A DNA stretch of 40,430 nt. Origin: Xenococcus sp039190385 (lineage in GTDB: Bacteria; Cyanobacteriota; Cyanobacteriia; Cyanobacteriales; Xenococcaceae). Under the pieces are notes generated by a model. The model searched no databases. It saw nothing but the letters and a program-made list of their open reading frames with translations, and was not told the DNA's origin. This document shows positions 15,653 to 23,995 of this stretch, one piece after another. The stretch is taken from assembly GCA_039190385.1 (NCBI GenBank), contig JBCCYD010000003.1, positions 1-40,430 on the forward strand, read 5' to 3'. Numbering within the stretch: position 1 is the stretch's first letter; every line of letters starts with the position of its first letter. A program made the position numbers and the translations under genes.

Positions 15653-17656
15653 GTGGAAAAAGGAACACTGATTGAATTCAGACTACAGGGAGAGCGCCGT
15701 CTTGCCGTTGCAGAGCGCCCAGAAGGGAAGAAAGATTGGATCGTAGTAGATGCTCAGGGACAATCTCATAAGATACGTCCCCAAAGAGTTGAATATACCG
15801 TTAGTGGTGGACCCTATCAGTCTTCCGGTATCCCCAGCTTTATCGAGAATATCCAAGATTATCTCGACCCCGAAAGCTTAGAAGTTGCCTGGGAAATCTT
15901 GATTGAAGAAGGAAAATCGGTCAATGCCCAAGAACTAGCAGAACTATTATTCTCCGAACAAGAACCCGCCCCTTGTTACGCAGCCCATAGTCTTTTAAGT
16001 GAAGATAAAATTTATTTCAAAAAGAAAGGCGATCGCTACGAACCTCGCTCCAGTTCTCAGGTAGAAGATATTCGCCATCAGCTAGAAGTTCAGGCAGAAA
16101 AAACTCGCCAAAAAGAAGAATTTGTCGCTCATTTACAACAAGCCTTAGACGGAGAAACGATCACCTGGTCAGATAGCGATCGCACTCGCCTAGAAGCAAT
16201 TTCTAAGATAGTATTACAACCAGAACAGAACCATCATAATGCCCAAGATATTTTAAAATCCCTAGGCAAAAATAGTGACTATCAGTCTGTTTTTCGTCTG
16301 CTAGTTCAAATAGGATGGTGGGGCGAACATGAGAATTTATTTTTACTTCGCAGTTCTCATTCTGTGAAATTTTCTTCGAAGGTATCTAATGTGGCTCAAT
16401 CTCGGCTTGAATCTCCGTTCGACGATCCAGACAGCGATCGCCTAGACCTAACCCATCTCAAGGTATATACCATTGATGATGAAAGTACCACCGAAATCGA
16501 TGATGGTTTAAGCATTGAATATCTCGGAGAAGCCAAAACTCCCCGAATTTGGATTCATATCGCTGATCCTACTCGCTTGTTAACCCCAGGAGACGACCTA
16601 GATCTCGAAGCCCGTCGTCGTAGCACCAGTTTATATCTGCCCACAGGAATGGTACCGATGTTCCCCTCAGAATTGGCAACTGGGCCGATGAGTTTAGTCC
16701 AAGGACAAGATTGTTGTGCCCTGAGTTTTGGTGTGACTCTAGATGAAACAGGCGCGATCGCAGAATACACCATTCATCCCACCAAAATTAAACCGACCTA
16801 TCGCCTGACCTACGAAGATGTCGATGAAATGTTGCAACTAGGGCTCACCAATGAAGCAGAATTAGCCGATTTAGCTGCCGCTGCCAAAGCGAGACAAACC
16901 TGGCGGAAATCTCAAGGCTCGATTCAAATCAAAATGCCCGAAGCTTCGATTAAAGTTAAAGAAAACGAAGAAATTACCATTGATCTGCTAGAAGAATCTG
17001 CCTCTCGCCATCTAGTCGCTGAAATGATGATTTTAGCTGGAGAAATTACTGGTAGATATGGCAAAGAACATGGTCTACCCTTCCCCTTCCGTGGTCAACC
17101 TCAACCAGAATTACCTCCTGAAGAAGAACTAATGCTGTTGCCAGCGGGCCCAGTTCGCTATTGCGCCCTACGTCGCTGTATGCCTCGCAGTGAGATGAGC
17201 ACTAGTCCCGTGCGTCATTCCAGCTTAGGTCTAGATACTTATATTCAAGTAACATCTCCAATTCGTCGCTATACTGATTTGTTAACCCATTTTCAACTCA
17301 AGGCTCATTTAAGAGGAGCTGATTTACCGTTTGCCAAAGAAGAGCTGCAAGAAATAATGTACAGTGTGGGCAGTTCCTCCTACGAAGCGACCTTAGTCGA
17401 AAGACAAACTAATCGTTATTGGAGTTTAGAATATTTGCGGCGGAACTCTGATAAGATTTGGCAAGTTTTAGTCTTACGCTGGCTAAGAGAAGACGAAGGT
17501 TTAGGGGCGATTTTAATCGAAGATTTGGGCTTAGAATTAACCCATCGCTTTGATGACCATGTGAATTTAGGTGATCGCTTAGACTTCAAGGTATTAATAT
17601 CTGATCCCCATAGAGATGAAATCCGTTTTCAAGAAATAGTAAGTGCCAATATTTAA
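15653..17656 (+). CDS. RNB-domain exoribonuclease (RNase II/R family)
   Basis: 667 residues. I chose the GTG at 15653 (VEKGTLIEFRLQGERRLAVA), because the nearby ATG at 15634 is out of frame. The RNB catalytic domain starts at TIDDESTTEIDDGLSIEYL and continues through WIHIADPTRLL, RRRSTSLYLPTGMVPMFP and ITSPIRRYTDLL-like VTSPIRRYTDLLTHFQ. It degrades RNA 3' to 5' and processes rRNA and mRNA. In the first motif the third acidic position is Glu rather than the usual Asp of RNase II (Asp-x5-Asp-x-Asp-Asp), which I regard as a cyanobacterial/plastid-type variant. Position behind rpmG-rpsR is typical. Choice between RNase II and RNase R cannot be made from sequence alone. Confidence 0.92.
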   Translation: MEKGTLIEFRLQGERRLAVAERPEGKKDWIVVDAQGQSHKIRPQRVEYTVSGGPYQSSGIPSFIENIQDYLDPESLEVAWEILIEEGKSVNAQELAELLFSEQEPAPCYAAHSLLSEDKIYFKKKGDRYEPRSSSQVEDIRHQLEVQAEKTRQKEEFVAHLQQALDGETITWSDSDRTRLEAISKIVLQPEQNHHNAQDILKSLGKNSDYQSVFRLLVQIGWWGEHENLFLLRSSHSVKFSSKVSNVAQSRLESPFDDPDSDRLDLTHLKVYTIDDESTTEIDDGLSIEYLGEAKTPRIWIHIADPTRLLTPGDDLDLEARRRSTSLYLPTGMVPMFPSELATGPMSLVQGQDCCALSFGVTLDETGAIAEYTIHPTKIKPTYRLTYEDVDEMLQLGLTNEAELADLAAAAKARQTWRKSQGSIQIKMPEASIKVKENEEITIDLLEESASRHLVAEMMILAGEITGRYGKEHGLPFPFRGQPQPELPPEEELMLLPAGPVRYCALRRCMPRSEMSTSPVRHSSLGLDTYIQVTSPIRRYTDLLTHFQLKAHLRGADLPFAKEELQEIMYSVGSSSYEATLVERQTNRYWSLEYLRRNSDKIWQVLVLRWLREDEGLGAILIEDLGLELTHRFDDHVNLGDRLDFKVLISDPHRDEIRFQEIVSANI

Positions 17657-17680
17657 GCAGAAAAGACATTGGTAAAAAGA

Positions 17681-19594
17681 ATGCAATTAGATCCCAAAAT
17701 TCCCTCAGGTAGACTGCAAGATAAATGGGACAACTACAAAGATCACTGTAAATTAGTTAGTCCTGCCAATAAGAAGAAACATACTATTCTCATTGTCGGC
17801 ACTGGTTTGGCTGGAGCTTCGGCCGCTGCTACCTTAGCAGAATTGGGATATAACATCAAAAGCTTTTGTATTCAAGATTCTCCTCGTCGCGCCCATAGTA
17901 TTGCGGCTCAAGGAGGCATTAACGCCGCTAAAAACTATCCTAATGATGGTGATACAGTCTGGCGATTATTCTATGACACGATAAAAGGTGGTGATTATCG
18001 CTCCCGAGAAGCTAATGTTCATCGTTTAGCTCAAATTAGTAATCAGATTATCGATCATTGTGTGGCCCAGGGTGTGCCTTTTGCCCGCGAATATGGCGGA
18101 CTACTCGCCAATCGTTCTTTTGGTGGGGCACAGGTATCTCGTACTTTCTACGCCAAAGGTCAAACAGGACAGCAATTATTGCTGGGTGCCTATAGTTCAA
18201 TGTCGCGACAAATTGCTGCGGGAAAAATTACGATGTTTCCTCGTCGTGAGATGTTGGATTTAGTAATTATTGGTGGAAAAGCTCGGGGCATTATTGTTCG
18301 CAATTTAATTACTGGGCAAATGGAAAGATATGCGGGGGATGCCGTTTTGCTTTGTACGGGCGGTTACAGTAATGTTTATTATCTTTCGACTAATGCCCAA
18401 AATTCTAATGCAACAGCTGCTTGGCGATGTTATAAACGAGGAGCGTTATTTGCTAATCCCTGTTTTGCCCAGATTCATCCGACTTGTATTCCTGTTTCTG
18501 GAGATTATCAATCGAAGCTCACTTTGATGAGTGAAGGTTTGCGCAATGATGGACGGGTTTGGGTACCGAAAAAACCTAGAGATCAACGCCATCCTAATGA
18601 AATTCCCGAAGAGGAAAGAGATTATTATCTAGAAACTAGATATCCGAGTTTTGGTAATTTAGTGCCTCGGGATGTGGCTTCTCGCAATGCTAAGCAAATT
18701 ACCGATGAAGGTAGAGGTGTGGGGGCAACGGGATTATCGGTTTATTTGGATTTTCGGGATGCGATTAATAAGTCTGGACAAAAGGCGATCGCGGAAAAAT
18801 ACGGCAATCTATTTCAAATGTATCAGCGAATCACTGATGAAAATCCCTATCAGGTTCCGATGCGCATCTACCCGGCAGTACATTATATTATGGGCGGTTT
18901 ATGGGTCGATTACAATCTCATGAGTACGATTCCAGGATTACATGTTTTAGGAGAGGCTAACTTTTCCGATCACGGGGCGAATCGTCTGGGAGCAAGTGCT
19001 TTGATGCAAGGTTTAGCTGATGGTTATTTTGTGATTCCCTATACTTTAGGTAACTATATTGCGCAAACAGATTTACCAAAGGTGAGCACGGACGACCCCG
19101 CTTTTGCCGAAGCTGAAACCGCAGTTAGCGATAAAATTTCGAAACTTTTATATATTGATGGGTCCAGGACAGTTACGGAGTTTCACCGTCAATTAGGGAA
19201 GATCCTTTGGGATTATGTGGGGATGTCGCGGAGTAAATCGGGATTAAAAGATGCGATCGCGAAAATTGCCGATCTGCGATCGCAATATTGGCAAGATGTC
19301 AAAGTTACAGGTAGTAATGAGACTCTCAATAAAAATTTAGAATTTGCTGGTAGAGTCGCTGATTTTCTAGAACTTGGTGAATTAATGGCGCGAGATGCCT
19401 TAAATAGAGAAGAATCCTGTGGTGCACATTTTCGGGAAGAATATCAAACTGCCGAAGGCGAAGCTCAAAGAAATGATCATGAATATTCCTACGTTGCGGC
19501 TTGGCAATATCAAGGACAATCAGAAAAACCTTGCTTGCAAAAAGAAGCGTTAGAGTTTGATAATGTAGAACTAACCCAACGTAGTTATAAGTAA
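17681..19594 (+). CDS. sdhA: Succinate dehydrogenase/fumarate reductase flavoprotein subunit
   Basis: 637 residues from ATG 17681 (TTG 17669 would add four). The FAD dinucleotide fold is ILIVGTGLAGASAAATLAEL, the FAD-linked His lies in RRAHSIAAQGGINAAK, and substrate and FAD motifs appear in GFANPCF-like FANPCFAQIHPTCIP and DHGANRLGASALMQGLADGY. SdhA oxidises succinate or reduces fumarate at the membrane with SdhB and an anchor subunit. Here no sdhB or anchor gene is next to it. The N-terminal lead and the string KAKGQTGQQLLLGAYSSM-like YAKGQTGQQLLLGAYSSM resemble the SdhA form of Bacteroidota rather than the usual proteobacterial form. It starts only 24 bp after the exonuclease, so the two may be co-transcribed. 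Confidence 0.9.
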   Translation: MQLDPKIPSGRLQDKWDNYKDHCKLVSPANKKKHTILIVGTGLAGASAAATLAELGYNIKSFCIQDSPRRAHSIAAQGGINAAKNYPNDGDTVWRLFYDTIKGGDYRSREANVHRLAQISNQIIDHCVAQGVPFAREYGGLLANRSFGGAQVSRTFYAKGQTGQQLLLGAYSSMSRQIAAGKITMFPRREMLDLVIIGGKARGIIVRNLITGQMERYAGDAVLLCTGGYSNVYYLSTNAQNSNATAAWRCYKRGALFANPCFAQIHPTCIPVSGDYQSKLTLMSEGLRNDGRVWVPKKPRDQRHPNEIPEEERDYYLETRYPSFGNLVPRDVASRNAKQITDEGRGVGATGLSVYLDFRDAINKSGQKAIAEKYGNLFQMYQRITDENPYQVPMRIYPAVHYIMGGLWVDYNLMSTIPGLHVLGEANFSDHGANRLGASALMQGLADGYFVIPYTLGNYIAQTDLPKVSTDDPAFAEAETAVSDKISKLLYIDGSRTVTEFHRQLGKILWDYVGMSRSKSGLKDAIAKIADLRSQYWQDVKVTGSNETLNKNLEFAGRVADFLELGELMARDALNREESCGAHFREEYQTAEGEAQRNDHEYSYVAAWQYQGQSEKPCLQKEALEFDNVELTQRSYK

Positions 19595-19595
19595 T

Positions 19596-19620
19596 TTGGC
19601 TAATTGCTAATTGTTGATTG
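19596..19620. repeat. Short period-7 tract (ATTGCTA-like)
   Basis: TTGGCTA, ATTGCTA, ATTGTTG and a partial unit lie directly after the sdhA stop. Confidence 0.6.
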
Positions 19621-19733
19621 TTTTATTACTTTGGCATGACTATCAAAATTTAAATTAATTTAATATTATGATTTTTATTAATCCTTTCTTGCTAGAGTAT
19701 GAGTATAATCTAGTATCCTTCTTATAGTAAGCA

Positions 19734-20798
19734 GTGAAACTTAAGCGAGAATTGTTTCAAGATTTTAAAGCTATTAAATTCCCTTTAGCAATTATTATTT
19801 TTGTCTATCTAATTGCCCAAATTGAGTCCAAGAATGCACTTGCTCAATCGACATTACCTCAAGAAATCAAGATGGGAGTCAGAGATCTGGCTAGTTCCAT
19901 TGGAAAAAGAAGACCTTCAGGTAATTGGGGCGGTTTTTGTCCATTATTTGGGCGAGAATTAGCCAAAGAATTAAAAGAAGACAATCCCAATCTTATTGTA
20001 AAATCACCACCAATTACTAATAGCTATGTTAATAGATATGATGGGCTAAAACAAAATTTAGTCCAAGTTGAATGTGGCCCTAACACAATTATTTCAGATC
20101 CAACGATTCTAGAAGAAAAAGGCTGGACACATATCGAATTTTCCAAGCCATTTCATACGACAGGAATTAAAATTTTACTAAAAAAAGAATTAGCAAAAAG
20201 TCGTGAAGATGAGTCTGGAGATATCCCAGAAGGCAAGTTAAATAACGTTATCATTGGAGTGATTTATGATACGACAACTTACTACCAATTAAAAAAATCA
20301 GGATATAAATTTGTTACCTTTGATACTAGTGAAGAAATACTAAAAGCTCTGGAAAAAGGGGAAAAAATACAAGCCTATGCTGATGATGCGCTTATCCTAA
20401 AAACTCTGCTTGAAAGTGACTATCAAAACGAAGGCTATGTTTTATATCCCCAAGAAAAAGGAACTTATTTACCAAAAACTAAGCCAGAACAGTATGGTCT
20501 AGTCGTCTTAAAGGATTCAGGCTATTCTCAATTGCTGCTAAGTAAAATCAACCAGACTTTAGAGACAGCGAATATTCAAGCATATCAAGAAAAACTAAAG
20601 AATGAAGAATCAGGAAAAACCAAACAACAATTATTAGAAGAACAAGATCGAGATCTCACTGAAGTATTACAGAAACTTAAAAAGAAAGAAGATGCTAATA
20701 GCATACTGATCTTGACCACAGTTATTTTGGCAATCTTGAGTATAGTCCTAACTTACTTACTCATTATGCAATTCTCCAAAAACCGCCATAGCAGTTAG
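19734..20798 (+). CDS. Membrane-tethered periplasmic solute-binding protein (SBP_bac_3-like)
   Basis: 354 residues, GTG start. A signal peptide ends at about NALA-QS, leaving a mature part with amino-acid-binding (SBP_bac_3/PBPb) character: IKMGVRDLASSIGKR, GGFCPLFGRELAKEL, VQVECGPNTI, FSKPFHTTGIKILLK. Towards the C-terminus a helical stretch (EEQDRDLTEVLQKLKKKED) leads into a single membrane helix (ILILTTVILAILSIVLTYLL) and a seven-residue cytoplasmic tail. It is therefore anchored rather than lipidated or free. No ABC transporter genes accompany it. The architecture resembles a ligand-sensing domain without a kinase or channel. A role in sensing or in docking to a separate transporter is inference. 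Confidence 0.75.
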   Translation: MKLKRELFQDFKAIKFPLAIIIFVYLIAQIESKNALAQSTLPQEIKMGVRDLASSIGKRRPSGNWGGFCPLFGRELAKELKEDNPNLIVKSPPITNSYVNRYDGLKQNLVQVECGPNTIISDPTILEEKGWTHIEFSKPFHTTGIKILLKKELAKSREDESGDIPEGKLNNVIIGVIYDTTTYYQLKKSGYKFVTFDTSEEILKALEKGEKIQAYADDALILKTLLESDYQNEGYVLYPQEKGTYLPKTKPEQYGLVVLKDSGYSQLLLSKINQTLETANIQAYQEKLKNEESGKTKQQLLEEQDRDLTEVLQKLKKKEDANSILILTTVILAILSIVLTYLLIMQFSKNRHSS

Positions 20799-20810
20799 GG
20801 ATTTCCCTAA
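20795..20810. repeat. Short perfect inverted repeat over a stop codon
   Basis: TTAGGGA-TT-TCCCTAA (7-bp arms) covers the stop codon of the tethered binding protein. No T-run follows, so it is not a standard terminator. Confidence 0.5.
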
Positions 20811-20915
20811 AATAGATACTTCCAAGTTAATACAAATCTGGGAAGGCTATAATCAAAGCCTTAATTTACACTATTATATTAATAAATTGCCCAATTAGGT
20901 GTCTTTTTCCCTACT

Positions 20916-22607
20916 ATGGAGCTAATCTATTTCCCCAAATCCCTAAGTCCACAGATGGTTCCGTTAAAATTAACTAAACAAAAAGGTTTACAAGCAGTTG
21001 CGATCGCGGCGACAATTTTTTTCATCGTTACCCTCACCCTAACTCTCCATCGGCATTTTACTTTTTACTCTTCCTACGATCAGGGGATTTTCAATCAGGT
21101 TTTTTGGAATGGAACTAACGGAAATTTTTTCCAAAGCACTCTCTCTTCCCAACTCTCAACCAATGTAGTTCATAGTGGCGAAGTTCCCTATGTTAACTAC
21201 CATCGCTTAGGACAACATTTCACTCCCGCATTACTACTATGGTTGCCAATCTATTATCTATTTCCCCATCCCGCTACTTTAACCGTATTGCAAGCAATTT
21301 TTGTCACTGCCGCTGGCCTAGTACTTTATGCTTTAGCCAGAGTCTATCTCGAACCTGCGATCGCGTTTCTCATTTCTCTCAGTTTCTATGGTGCCAATGC
21401 GATTCTCGGGCCCACATTATCTAATTTTCACGATATTTCCCAAATTCCTTTATTTGTCTTCAGTTTGCTCCTGGCAATGGAAAAACGCTGGTGGTGGCTA
21501 TTTTGGTTTTTGGTAATTTGTATTCTCGCAGTCAGGGAAGATAGTGGCATTACCCTATTTGGCATTGGAGTTTATTTAGTTGCGAGCCGCCGTTATCCTC
21601 GGATCGGATTAATTGTTTGTAGCCTCAGCTTTTTCTACATTCTGGCCTTAACTAATTTGATTATGCCCTTATTTTCTGACGATATTTCCAAGCGCTTTAT
21701 GTTAGAAAGATTTGGTCAATATGCCGAAGGCAATGAAGCTTCAACTATCGATATTATTCGTGGGATGCTGACCAATCCTGGGCGTTTAATTATCGAATTA
21801 TTTACTCCTTTTGGCAGAACCGTTAGTTATTTTTTGGGTCAATGGTTGCCACTAGCCTTCGTGCCGATCTTTGCTCCTGCTTCTTGGGCGATCGCGGGAT
21901 TTCCCCTACTCAAATTATTATTAGGACAGGGCAAATCGGTCTTATCCATTTCGATTCGTTATGCTATGAGCATTACTCCTGGATTATTTTATGGCGCAAT
22001 TCTCTGGTGGGCTGGGCAAGGATTTAGAAAATTTAATCGTCCTGTAAAAGATTGTCAGCCGAGAAAACTTCGAGCAAAATTTCGTAATTTTTGGGTTTTT
22101 TGTATTTGTTTATCCCTCATTTTTACGATTACATCTAATCCGAGTCGTACCCTATATTTTTTGATTCCTGATTCGATACAACCGAGGGTTTATGTCTCTT
22201 TACCTGAGCAATGGCGAAGAGTGCCGCAGATTCGTTCCTTGTTAAATCAGATACCTGATGACGCCAGTGTTTCGGCGACAACTTATTTGATACCCCATCT
22301 TTCGGGAAGAAGAGAAGTGATTCGTTTGGGTGCTTTGGAATTTAATAGCGATCGCGATCGCATAGAGAGTGTCGAATATCTCATTGCCGATCTGTGGCGT
22401 TTACAGCGTTATCAAACTGCCTTTAAATTTGATCGTCGTCATCTAGCCGCGATCGTCGAGCTAATTGATACTGTAACCAGTCAGAATCGTTATGGTATTA
22501 CCGACTTTAATAATGGGATTATTTTGTTGCAACAAGGAGTTGATTCTAATCCCACAGCAATGCAGGGCTGGCAAGAATTTAGGGCTTTGTTAGTTGCTAA
22601 TAGTTAA
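20916..22607 (+). CDS. Polytopic membrane protein, DUF2079 family
   Basis: 563 residues with many hydrophobic segments, for example LQAVAIAATIFFIVTLTLTL, LLLWLPIYYLFPH and WLFWFLVICILAVREDSGIT. The early signature FYSSYDQGIFNQVFWNG and YHRLGQHFTPALLLWLP is characteristic of DUF2079. The family is widespread in cyanobacteria and has a layout like GT-C glycosyltransferases, but its activity is not settled. Met at 20955 is a possible alternative start. The final codons and stop (VANS) run into a period-7 repeat array. Confidence 0.85.
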   Translation: MELIYFPKSLSPQMVPLKLTKQKGLQAVAIAATIFFIVTLTLTLHRHFTFYSSYDQGIFNQVFWNGTNGNFFQSTLSSQLSTNVVHSGEVPYVNYHRLGQHFTPALLLWLPIYYLFPHPATLTVLQAIFVTAAGLVLYALARVYLEPAIAFLISLSFYGANAILGPTLSNFHDISQIPLFVFSLLLAMEKRWWWLFWFLVICILAVREDSGITLFGIGVYLVASRRYPRIGLIVCSLSFFYILALTNLIMPLFSDDISKRFMLERFGQYAEGNEASTIDIIRGMLTNPGRLIIELFTPFGRTVSYFLGQWLPLAFVPIFAPASWAIAGFPLLKLLLGQGKSVLSISIRYAMSITPGLFYGAILWWAGQGFRKFNRPVKDCQPRKLRAKFRNFWVFCICLSLIFTITSNPSRTLYFLIPDSIQPRVYVSLPEQWRRVPQIRSLLNQIPDDASVSATTYLIPHLSGRREVIRLGALEFNSDRDRIESVEYLIADLWRLQRYQTAFKFDRRHLAAIVELIDTVTSQNRYGITDFNNGIILLQQGVDSNPTAMQGWQEFRALLVANS

Positions 22608-22631
22608 TTGCTAATTGCTAATTGCTAATTG
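22593..22631. repeat. Period-7 array (ATTGCTA x3 plus variants) over the DUF2079 stop
   Basis: GTTGCTA, ATAGTTA, three ATTGCTA units and a partial unit. The gene's stop TAA (22605-22607) sits inside the array. Confidence 0.9.
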
Positions 22632-22757
22632 TGCAGCTTTACAGAGAGAAATATTTTATAGTCAATGGTTTTCTGATTTAATGGTAAGGGTTTAAAATCT
22701 CTTTGCGATTAGCCTTTAGCTATAAACTGTTAAATATAAATTATCTTAATTTTAAGA

Positions 22758-23282
22758 ATGGATATAAAAAAATTTATTGATCTCTGCACAGGAAGATGGT
22801 TTAGTCAACGCACTAATTATCAAGTCGAAACAGAAAAAACCGAAAGTAGTAAAGCAGATATTACTGTTGATTTAATTGCGAATGATGATTCTAGAATTAA
22901 TCAACTTTGTCTCGCAAACCGCATTGATCCTCAAATCAGCTTGGGGGGATTACAAAATGATTGGGATAGTTCTGTCGATTGGGGCAAGCCGAAACAACAA
23001 GGTTCTGTATTGATAGTTCTTATTCCCGATTCAGAAAATCCTCAAACAGGGCAACTAATCTCTAATGCCGCCAATCAGAATTTACTGGGTAAATATAGCT
23101 TAGGGAATGACTCGGCTTTAACTCTCATGTTTGAAACTCAAGGTAAATCAGTTGAAGAGCGGATTTGGTTTGCGAGTGATAATCTCAGACTGCGGACGAC
23201 TGTTACTAAAAACGAAGACGGTACGATGAATACTTTCTTTTATTCCGAGATTAGAAAAGCACCTGTTAAGAAAGAAGAATAG
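22758..23282 (+). CDS. Phycobiliprotein chromophore lyase, CpcS/CpeS/CpcU family
   Basis: 174 residues. The N-terminal FIDLCTGRWFSQRTNYQV and the C-terminal EERIWFASDNLRLRTTV followed by FYSEIRKAP are landmarks of the lipocalin-like S-type bilin lyases. These attach bilins to the conserved Cys84-type site of phycobiliprotein subunits in the cytoplasm, alone or as a CpcS-CpcU pair. The protein is shorter than CpcT/CpcE types. CpcS and CpcU cannot be told apart here. It stands alone, with 150 bp of AT-rich sequence upstream, but fits with pebA/pebB further along the window. Confidence 0.85.
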   Translation: MDIKKFIDLCTGRWFSQRTNYQVETEKTESSKADITVDLIANDDSRINQLCLANRIDPQISLGGLQNDWDSSVDWGKPKQQGSVLIVLIPDSENPQTGQLISNAANQNLLGKYSLGNDSALTLMFETQGKSVEERIWFASDNLRLRTTVTKNEDGTMNTFFYSEIRKAPVKKEE

Positions 23283-23417
23283 GGAAATATGGGGATTAGG
23301 GAATTAGGGAGTTTTATCCATTTGCTTGAGAAATAATTGAAGATCGCAGCAAAAAAAGAATGAGGAGACAAAACAATTAATTCCCCATTCCTTATTTATG
23401 GATTAATTAATTTTTAA

Positions 23418-23756
23418 TTAGACTGCTTCGAGATTCCTTTCTCCAGTACGGATACGGACAATATCGTCTACAGGATGAATAAATATCTTGCCATCACCAA
23501 TTTCGCCTGTTCTCGCGGCGGCAATAATTTTATCCACAACCATCTCTACTTGATCGTCTTCGATGACAATCTCAATTTTGAGTTTTTGCAGAAATTCAAC
23601 CGTATATTCAGAGCCTCTGTATCTTTCTGTTTGACCTTTTTGACGACCAAATCCTCTAACCTCAGAAACGGTCATGCCGACAACTCCAGCATTAACCAGA
23701 GCTATCTTAACTTCGTCTAACTTAAAGGGACGGATGATTGCTTCGATTTTTTTCAA
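23418..23756 (-). CDS. glnB: Nitrogen regulatory protein PII
   Basis: 112 residues, standard length. T-loop residues include RGSEYTVEFLQK with the cyanobacterial phosphorylation site Ser49 and Tyr51. The C-loop reads GRTGEIGDGKIF-like ARTGEIGDGKIFIHPVDD, the ATP-binding region. PII senses ATP/ADP and 2-oxoglutarate and controls NAGK, PipX and nitrogen transporters. The start codon is TTG (AAA AAA ATC follows), placing MKKIEAIIRPFKLDEV at the family's universal N-terminus; a good ribosome-binding site, AAGGAG, lies about 8 bp upstream. An upstream in-frame ATG was not found. The gene is divergent from an M20 peptidase gene. Confidence 0.98.
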   Translation of the reverse strand: MKKIEAIIRPFKLDEVKIALVNAGVVGMTVSEVRGFGRQKGQTERYRGSEYTVEFLQKLKIEIVIEDDQVEMVVDKIIAAARTGEIGDGKIFIHPVDDIVRIRTGERNLEAV

Positions 23757-23873
23757 TTTTCAATCTCCTTGTTGTGAGTCTTGTATTGTAATCTTAGATT
23801 ATATTGTTGGGCTACAAATGAAAAAAGTCTTGAATGAAACGGAATATCTTTAGAAAGTGAGCATTTATCCATT

Positions 23874-23887
23874 GTAGAACCGCTTAT
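23874..23887 (-). promoter_or_regulatory. Weak NtcA-box candidate upstream of glnB
   Basis: On the + strand the site reads GTA-N8-TAT, and on the glnB strand ATA-N8-TAC, one base away from the NtcA consensus GTA-N8-TAC. It is 118 bp upstream of the glnB start codon. No clear TAN3T box lies at the expected distance, so this is a tentative site only. Confidence 0.25.
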
Positions 23888-23995
23888 TTATTCAAGTTTA
23901 CTTATCAATTAAGTTATTAGGTACTCTAAGTTAGAATCACTACTATAGGCATATTAGTGGATTAGATAAATAAAATAATTAAAATACGTCAAAAA

